Assembly (NCBI RefSeq): GCF_002844595.1
Contig: NZ_PJNW01000016.1
Coordinates: 156,827 to 220,826, forward strand
Source of the DNA: Pleomorphomonas diazotrophica
GTDB taxonomy: Bacteria; Pseudomonadota; Alphaproteobacteria; Rhizobiales; Pleomorphomonadaceae
Length of the DNA: 64,000 nucleotides
Direction: 5' to 3'
The position numbers and the translations under genes are program-made. Numbering within the stretch: position 1 is the stretch's first letter; each line of letters begins with the position of its first letter. Under the pieces are notes generated by a model. It saw only the letters and a list, made by a program, of their open reading frames with translations, had not been told where the DNA came from and did no database searches. This document shows positions 59,451-64,000 of this stretch, piece by piece.

Positions 59451-60851
59451 TCAGCGGTAGACGTCGCGCTTGCCCTCGCGCACCTTGCGCATCATCGTTT
59501 GGGAATACCGGGCGATCTTCGGTTCCATTGTCGCCACCTCGGCCGCCACGGCCTTCTCGCCGGCGGCGCAGGTGTCCTCGGAGCCGTAGTCGAGCATGTA
59601 TTCCATGAAGGACGACAGGGCGTTCGGTCCGCACATTTCGCGGATGAGGCCGGGCTTGGCAAGATCCATGAAGTCGGCGCCCGTGCGACCCATGCGATAG
59701 CAGGCCGTGCAGAAGGACGGCACGCAGCCACTGGCGGCGATGTCGCGCACCACCTCATCGAGAGGACGATGATCGCCGCGCGTGAACTGGGCGGCCTGCT
59801 CCTCGACCGGCGTCGCATAGCCGCCGGGGTTGGTGCGGCTGCCACCGGAGATCTGCGACACGCCGAGCCGGAAGGCGTCGCGGCGCATCTCCGGGTTCTC
59901 GCGCGTCGACAGGATGATGCCGGTATACGGGACGGCAAGGCGCAAGATGGCGATGATCTTCTTGAAGTCGAAGTCCGAGACCATGTGCGGCGGCGCCATC
60001 GACACGTCGGAGCCGACGGCCGGCTCCATGCGCGGCACCGAGATGGTGTGCGGGCCGACACCGAAGGCATCTTCCAGATGGGCGATGTGCTGCATGGTGG
60101 CCAGCACCTCGAAACGCCAGTCGTGCAGGCCGAACAGCGGACCGATGCCGACGTCGTCGATGCCGGCAGCCATGGCGCGGTCCATCACCGACACGCGCCA
60201 ATCGAAGTCGGCCTTGGCGCCCGACGGATGCATCTGCTCGTAGACCTTGCGGTTATAGGTCTCCTGGAACAGTTGATAGGTGCCGATGCCGGTATCCTTG
60301 AGACGGCGGAACTCATTGGTCTCCAGCGGGGCGACGTTGACGTTGATGCGGCGGATCTCGCCGCGGCCGCGCTTCACCGAATAGATACGCTCGATGGCGT
60401 CGATCAGATACTGGAAGCCGGTCTTGGGGAAGGCCTCGCCGCCGATCAGCAAGAGGCGCTTGTGGCCCTGGTCGATCAGCGCCGCCGTCTCGGCCTCGAT
60501 CTCCTCCATGGTCAGGATCTTCCGGTCGAGCTCCTTGTTGGAGCGGCGGAAGGCGCAATAGACGCATTCGTTGAGGCAGATGTTGGAGAAGTAGAGCGGC
60601 GCGAACAGCACGATGCGCGGGCCATAGATCTCGGTCTTCACCTTCTCGGCCGTATGGAACAGCTCGGCCACGAGATCGGGATCGGTGACAGCGCAGAGTA
60701 CGGCGACGTCATCTTCCGAAAGACCGCCCAGTGTCGACGCCTTTTCCAGGATCTCACGGACGCGCAGCCTGTCGGCCCCGGCGGCCGTGGCGGCGATCTC
60801 CGTCTCGATGCGGTTTTCGTCGAGCCAGGTGATCCGTTCGGTCTTCGTCAT
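59451..60851 (-). CDS. hydG: [FeFe]-hydrogenase maturation radical SAM enzyme HydG (tyrosine lyase)
   Basis: A 466-residue radical SAM enzyme that splits tyrosine to make the CO and CN ligands of the H-cluster. The SAM cluster motif is CLNECVYC (C-x3-C-x2-C) near residues 92-99; the C-terminal auxiliary cluster motif C-x2-C-x22-C is complete (CTACYRMG ... REMC). It is the first gene of the leftward hydG-aspA-hydF operon. An Fnr/FixK-type site lies about 80 bases upstream of its start. Confidence 0.96.
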   Translation of the reverse strand: MTKTERITWLDENRIETEIAATAAGADRLRVREILEKASTLGGLSEDDVAVLCAVTDPDLVAELFHTAEKVKTEIYGPRIVLFAPLYFSNICLNECVYCAFRRSNKELDRKILTMEEIEAETAALIDQGHKRLLLIGGEAFPKTGFQYLIDAIERIYSVKRGRGEIRRINVNVAPLETNEFRRLKDTGIGTYQLFQETYNRKVYEQMHPSGAKADFDWRVSVMDRAMAAGIDDVGIGPLFGLHDWRFEVLATMQHIAHLEDAFGVGPHTISVPRMEPAVGSDVSMAPPHMVSDFDFKKIIAILRLAVPYTGIILSTRENPEMRRDAFRLGVSQISGGSRTNPGGYATPVEEQAAQFTRGDHRPLDEVVRDIAASGCVPSFCTACYRMGRTGADFMDLAKPGLIREMCGPNALSSFMEYMLDYGSEDTCAAGEKAVAAEVATMEPKIARYSQTMMRKVREGKRDVYR

Positions 60852-60926
60852 CGTCGCAGCCTTTCACCGGCCCGTCCGCCGGAGCTTCTCTGAAAGCGAC
60901 AGTGCCCGATATCGGCCGAAGGCGAT

Positions 60927-60940
60927 TTGCGCGAGATCAA
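60927..60940 (-). promoter_or_regulatory. Fnr/FixK-type site upstream of hydG
   Basis: On the minus strand TTGATCTCGCGCAA: one perfect half-site TTGAT, four-base spacer and CGCAA; consensus TTGAT-N4-ATCAA, eight of ten bases. Its centre is 82 bases before the hydG start, which would allow a class II position (-41.5) with a leader of about 40 bases. It also lies upstream of the divergent MarR gene. Confidence 0.6.
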
Positions 60941-61095
60941 TCCTAACTCGGTTAAACTGGAATGACGGGGTAATAAAACTCGGAAAAGCCGCCTTGGGCC
61001 GGCGTTCACCTTTCCCATGAGCATCGTTTGCGTATCGGCGTTTCCTGACAGCATAAAAGCGGATAGGCTCGACGCAAATCAGCGAGGTTCGTCGA

Positions 61096-61641
61096 ATGAT
61101 CGAGAGGGACAATGAAGCCTTGTCCAGCGGTATTGCCGGGCAGGAACCCGGCACCCGCGGTCGGGGGCGCCTCAGGGATGTGTCCCGCTCGCTGCCGATC
61201 GCCCTTTTGAGGACGCGGGAAGCGGTGATGCGGCAGTTTCGGCCGGCACTGCGGTCTGTCGATCTCACCGAGCAGCAATGGCGTGTGCTGAGGGCACTCG
61301 ACTCAGTGCCGGAAATCGATGCCACCGGCCTCGCAATGGCGACGTTCCTGCTGCCTCCGTCGCTGTCGCGCATTCTTCGCGACCTGGAAAAGCGGCACCT
61401 CATCAGCCGGCGCCCCGATCCCGCCGATCTCCGGGCCTGGGTGATCTCATTAACGCCGGAGGGGCGGACGTTCATTGACGCTGCGGGAGTTCCTATCGAG
61501 ACGATCTACACCGAGCTGACCGAGAGGATCGGCAAGGAGCGGCTCGATACGCTGATGCAGCTTCTCAGGGACATCGAGCAGGATCTCAACGCTGCATCGA
61601 CCGATGAGGACGACGGCGCGCCGGAAGAGCCGGCGGAATGA
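61096..61641 (+). CDS. MarR-family regulator (HpaR-like)
   Basis: A 181-residue MarR-type repressor with the HpaR-like core SRSLPIALLRTREAVMRQFR, LTEQQWRVLRALDS, and winged-helix region LLPPSLSRILRDLEKRHLIS. HpaR relatives respond to aromatic acids. It is divergent from hydG and starts a run with a DUF1349 gene and an ABC ATPase gene; the stop region overlaps the next gene closely. The ligand is not predictable. Confidence 0.88.
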   Translation: MIERDNEALSSGIAGQEPGTRGRGRLRDVSRSLPIALLRTREAVMRQFRPALRSVDLTEQQWRVLRALDSVPEIDATGLAMATFLLPPSLSRILRDLEKRHLISRRPDPADLRAWVISLTPEGRTFIDAAGVPIETIYTELTERIGKERLDTLMQLLRDIEQDLNAASTDEDDGAPEEPAE

Positions 61642-61652
61642 CCGGGGGAGAC

Positions 61653-62240
61653 ATGTCGAAAACCGGATTTGGCGGCGGCGCATGGCTGAACGAGCCTGCC
61701 CGCTGGACCATCGATGGCGACCGGCTGACGGTAGCCACAGAGGCAGAAAGCGATTTCTGGCGCGAAACCTATTATGGCTTCGTGCATGACAATGGCCATG
61801 CCTACCTGTTGCCGGCCGACGACGGCTTCACCGCCATGCTGCGCGTCCGCGCCGACTACACCGCCAACTTCGATCAGGCCGGCCTGATGCTGTATCTCGA
61901 CGAGCGGCACTGGCTGAAATGCGGTGTCGAACTGACAGACGGCGACCGCTTCCTCTCGGTGGTGGTGACCAACGGCCGTTCCGACTGGTCGGTGTCCCAG
62001 CCGTTCCGCGAGCTCGACGATTTCCGCCTGCGCATGACGGTGAAGGACGGATCCGTCTTGGTGCATGCCTCCCGCGACGGCGCCCGCTGGTCGATGCTGC
62101 GCGTTGCCTCCTTCGCGCCGGCGCCGCGCTACCGCGTCGGGCCGATGACCTGTTCGCCGTCGCGCGCCGGCCTTGAGGTCACCTTCTCCGATTTCTCCAT
62201 CGGCCCGGCTTCCACCGAGCCATTGCACGCCGAAATCTGA
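61653..62240 (+). CDS. DUF1349 (concanavalin-like) protein
   Basis: A 195-residue beta-rich protein: WLNEPARWTIDGDRLTVATE, DFWRETYYGF, AGLMLYLDERHWLKCGVE, typical of DUF1349 proteins related to laminin-G/concanavalin folds. Some members are sugar-associated; the function is unknown. ATG 61653 has GGGGG five bases upstream; ATG 61638 overlaps the MarR stop (ATGA) and would add five residues. Either start is possible. Confidence 0.83.
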   Translation: MSKTGFGGGAWLNEPARWTIDGDRLTVATEAESDFWRETYYGFVHDNGHAYLLPADDGFTAMLRVRADYTANFDQAGLMLYLDERHWLKCGVELTDGDRFLSVVVTNGRSDWSVSQPFRELDDFRLRMTVKDGSVLVHASRDGARWSMLRVASFAPAPRYRVGPMTCSPSRAGLEVTFSDFSIGPASTEPLHAEI

Positions 62241-62253
62241 GGGCAGAGTTACG

Positions 62254-63057
62254 ATGACCGCTGTACCCGCGCTCCGGCTGGCCGGCGTCGGCAAACAGTT
62301 CGCGGCGGAAGCCGGTGGTACTGTGACGGCGCTTGCCGGCGTCGACCTCGAGGTGGCGACCGGCGAGTTCGTGGCACTGATCGGTCCATCCGGCTGCGGC
62401 AAGAGCACGATCCTGAGGCTCGTCGCCGGCCTCGACCGGCCAAGCGACGGATCGGTGATCGTCCACGGCGGCGAACCCGAGGCGCTCAGCCGAGCCCACA
62501 AGCTGGGCTTTGCCTTCCAGGACGCGGCCCTGCTGCCCTGGCTCGATGTTCGCGACAACATCGCCATGCCCTTCCGTCTCGCCGGGCTAGAGCGGAACAT
62601 GGATCGCGTGGCGGCGCTCATCGATCTCGTCGGTCTCACCGGCTTCGAGCGGGCAAGGCCCGATGAACTCTCCGGCGGCATGCGCCAGCGCGTCGCCATC
62701 GCCCGCGCCCTGGTACTGGAGCCGGAGGTCTTGCTGCTCGACGAGCCGTTCGGCGCGCTCGATGCCGTAACGCGGCGGCAGATGAACCTCGAGCTGCAAC
62801 GCATCTGGAGCGCCACGCGCACGACGACGCTGCTCGTTACCCACGCCGTCGACGAAGCGCTGTTCCTGGCCGACCGCGTGCTGGTGATGAGCCAGCGCCC
62901 CGGGCGTATCGTCGAAACGATAGCCGTGCCCTTCGGCCGGCCGCGCGCGCCGGCGCTGCTGCGGGAGGCCGCTTTCCATGCCCTGGAAGACCGGCTGACG
63001 GAAGCGCTGATCCCCGATGCCTATGGCGATCCGGCACGCATCCAGCCTATTGCGTAG
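62254..63057 (+). CDS. ABC transporter ATPase (SsuB/TauB/nitrate-type)
   Basis: A 267-residue ATPase: Walker A GPSGCGKST near residue 44, Q-loop FAFQDAALLPWLDV, signature LSGGMRQRVAIARA, Walker B LLLDEPFGALD. The LLPWLDVRDN pattern and the length fit taurine/sulfonate/nitrate/thiamine-pyrimidine importers. The permease and binding protein are not beside it: tRNA-Pro follows directly. It may join a transporter encoded elsewhere. It starts 13 bases after the DUF1349 stop and is probably co-transcribed with it. Confidence 0.9.
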   Translation: MTAVPALRLAGVGKQFAAEAGGTVTALAGVDLEVATGEFVALIGPSGCGKSTILRLVAGLDRPSDGSVIVHGGEPEALSRAHKLGFAFQDAALLPWLDVRDNIAMPFRLAGLERNMDRVAALIDLVGLTGFERARPDELSGGMRQRVAIARALVLEPEVLLLDEPFGALDAVTRRQMNLELQRIWSATRTTTLLVTHAVDEALFLADRVLVMSQRPGRIVETIAVPFGRPRAPALLREAAFHALEDRLTEALIPDAYGDPARIQPIA

Positions 63058-63097
63058 CCGCTCCTGAAACGCTAGGTAAACCCTCACGTTTCGGTCG

Positions 63098-63174
<77 letters not shown>

Positions 63175-63242
63175 AAACGGCGGCCCTCGATCGCGGACCC
63201 GCCCGCGGCGGGCCGGGACGGCGACAGAGGAGAAGGGCCACG

Positions 63243-63548
63243 ATGACGGCGCGAATCTACAAGCCTGCCAAGACCGCCATGCAGTCGGGACGCGGCCGCA
63301 CGGAGCGCTGGTTGCTGGAGTTCGAGCCCGAGAAGCCCAAGAGCATCGAGCCGCTGATGGGCTACACCTCATCGCGCGACATGAAGCAGCAGGTGCGCCT
63401 CTCCTTCGACACGCGCGAAGAGGCGATCGCCTATGCCGTTCGCGAGGGCCTCGCCTATCAGGTGATGGAGCCCAAGGAGCGGACGCCGAAGAAGCTCTCC
63501 TATTCCGACAATTTCAAGTACGGCAAGGCGGAAACCTGGACGCACTGA
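63243..63548 (+). CDS. NADH dehydrogenase ETC complex I accessory subunit (NDUFS4-like)
   Basis: A 101-residue protein of the ETC complex I family, homologous to mitochondrial NDUFS4 (18-kDa/AQDQ subunit). Recognisable parts: ARIYKPAKTAMQSGRGRTER, WLLEFEPEKPKSIEPLMGYT, and a C-terminal SDNFKYGKAETWTH. In alphaproteobacteria it is a supernumerary subunit on the peripheral arm of complex I. It lies between two tRNA genes, far from any nuo genes in this window. Confidence 0.92.
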   Translation: MTARIYKPAKTAMQSGRGRTERWLLEFEPEKPKSIEPLMGYTSSRDMKQQVRLSFDTREEAIAYAVREGLAYQVMEPKERTPKKLSYSDNFKYGKAETWTH

Positions 63549-63576
63549 GGCGCCCATCCGCGCCGCCCGGCCCGAC

Positions 63577-63653
63577 GGCTCCATAGCTCAGCTGGATAGA
63601 GCAGCCGCCTTCTAAGCGGCAGGTCGCAGGTTCGAGCCCTGCTGGAGTCGCCA
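63577..63653 (+). tRNA. tRNA-Arg (anticodon TCT)
   Basis: A 77-base cloverleaf: acceptor GGCTCCA (63577-63583) with TGGAGTC (63643-63649; one G-T pair), discriminator G, encoded CCA (63651-63653). Anticodon stem GCCGC/GCGGC with loop CTTCTAA; anticodon TCT at 63611-63613. T-loop GTTCGAGCC is standard. Confidence 0.96.
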
Positions 63654-63727
63654 TTTCTGCCCTGTTTTCCTGTCGCATCGCGCGGTCGCCTTGCAGGCGC
63701 GACTCACGACCAAAGGAGCCACTTCCC

Positions 63728-64000
63728 ATGGACATTGAGCGTGTCGGGCGGCGGCTTTTTCAAGCCACGGGCGTCATTTGCCTCGTCGTGATCGTCGTAC
63801 TGTCCGTTCTGCCCGGCTCCGCACGCCCGCATGTTCTGGGGTCAGGAAACGTCGAGCATCTCATCGCTTATGCCGGAGCCGCCTTTTTCGCGTCGTCGCT
63901 GCCGGCATTGCGCGGATGGCGCGTCCTGCTGTTTCTGTCGGCTATCTCGCTGGCGGTCGAGGGGCTTCAGACACTCATACCCGGCCGTGATCCCGGTCTC
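63728..64000 (+). CDS. VanZ-like membrane protein (partial, runs off the right edge)
   Basis: The first 91 residues of a small membrane protein. Two hydrophobic segments (GVICLVVIVVLSVLPGSARP and a later LLFLSAISLAVEGLQTLIPG) flank the conserved-looking GNVEHLIAYAGAAFF, the pattern of VanZ family proteins (H-x2-AY). AAGGAG lies ten bases before the ATG. In VanZ relatives the role is unclear apart from low-level teicoplanin resistance in one system. The end is outside the window. Confidence 0.7.
   Translation, partial: MDIERVGRRLFQATGVICLVVIVVLSVLPGSARPHVLGSGNVEHLIAYAGAAFFASSLPALRGWRVLLFLSAISLAVEGLQTLIPGRDPGL

Overview
The window is GC-rich, densely coded chromosomal DNA from an alphaproteobacterium, most probably a member of the Hyphomicrobiales. 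The evidence is an RpoH-type promoter plus CIRCE at groESL, the hisS-hisZ-hisG block, an NDUFS4-type complex I subunit, DUF1127 proteins and paired L,D-transpeptidases. A complete hydEFG set and hcp point to a facultatively anaerobic, fermentative lifestyle. A Pleomorphomonas-like organism would fit, but that is inference. I see no prophage, insertion sequence, CRISPR array or defence island.

Layout. 1-4.7 kb: start of a membrane coiled-coil protein (runs off the left edge), a copper-chaperone-like protein, an NtrC-type regulator without its sigma-54 contact motif, an exported protein, a GNAT enzyme and a DMT exporter. 4.8-7.1 kb: groES-groEL with RpoH-type promoter and CIRCE, followed by an unusual 93-bp tandem repeat that copies the end of groEL. 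7.3-14.1 kb: an SbmA/BacA-like ABC protein, DoxX, hisS-hisZ-hisG and tag. 14.2-17.1 kb: cheZ, two L,D-transpeptidases and an LprI-like protein. 17.4-21.8 kb: lutABC for lactate oxidation, a LysE-type exporter and a LysR regulator. 22.0-23.2 kb: two DUF1127 genes and a YHS-like mini-protein behind a LysR-type box, with several RNA hairpins. 23.3-28.8 kb: rsmE, gshA, xseA and a 7TM-PAS-GGDEF diguanylate cyclase.

29-41.6 kb: central carbon metabolism and signalling. Malate synthase G, a universal stress protein and a Pat-type protein acetyltransferase are followed by a chemoreceptor, transaldolase, a SorC-type regulator, a SnoaL-like protein, a mini-DHFR and an RPE-like epimerase. 41.8-49.1 kb: an unknown repeat protein, an OmpR/EnvZ-type two-component pair and a four-gene Gld-type ABC operon with DUF4340. 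49.3-53 kb: eutBC and a lone sugar-binding protein. 53-60.9 kb: an anaerobic island with hcp, a hidden 44-residue membrane protein gene, hydE, a DUF1236 protein, and hydG-aspA-hydF read leftward behind an Fnr/FixK-like site. 61-64 kb: HpaR-like MarR, DUF1349 protein, an orphan SsuB/TauB-like ATPase, tRNA-Pro, the complex I subunit, tRNA-Arg and the start of a VanZ-like gene that runs off the right edge.

The most distinctive items are the hydEFG/aspA island without a visible hydrogenase, the acetyltransferase that keeps its ligase histidine, the groEL-tail repeat, the regulator lacking GAFTGA, the DUF1127 locus, and the small gene convergent with hcp. All calls are from reading sequence; no database search was run.
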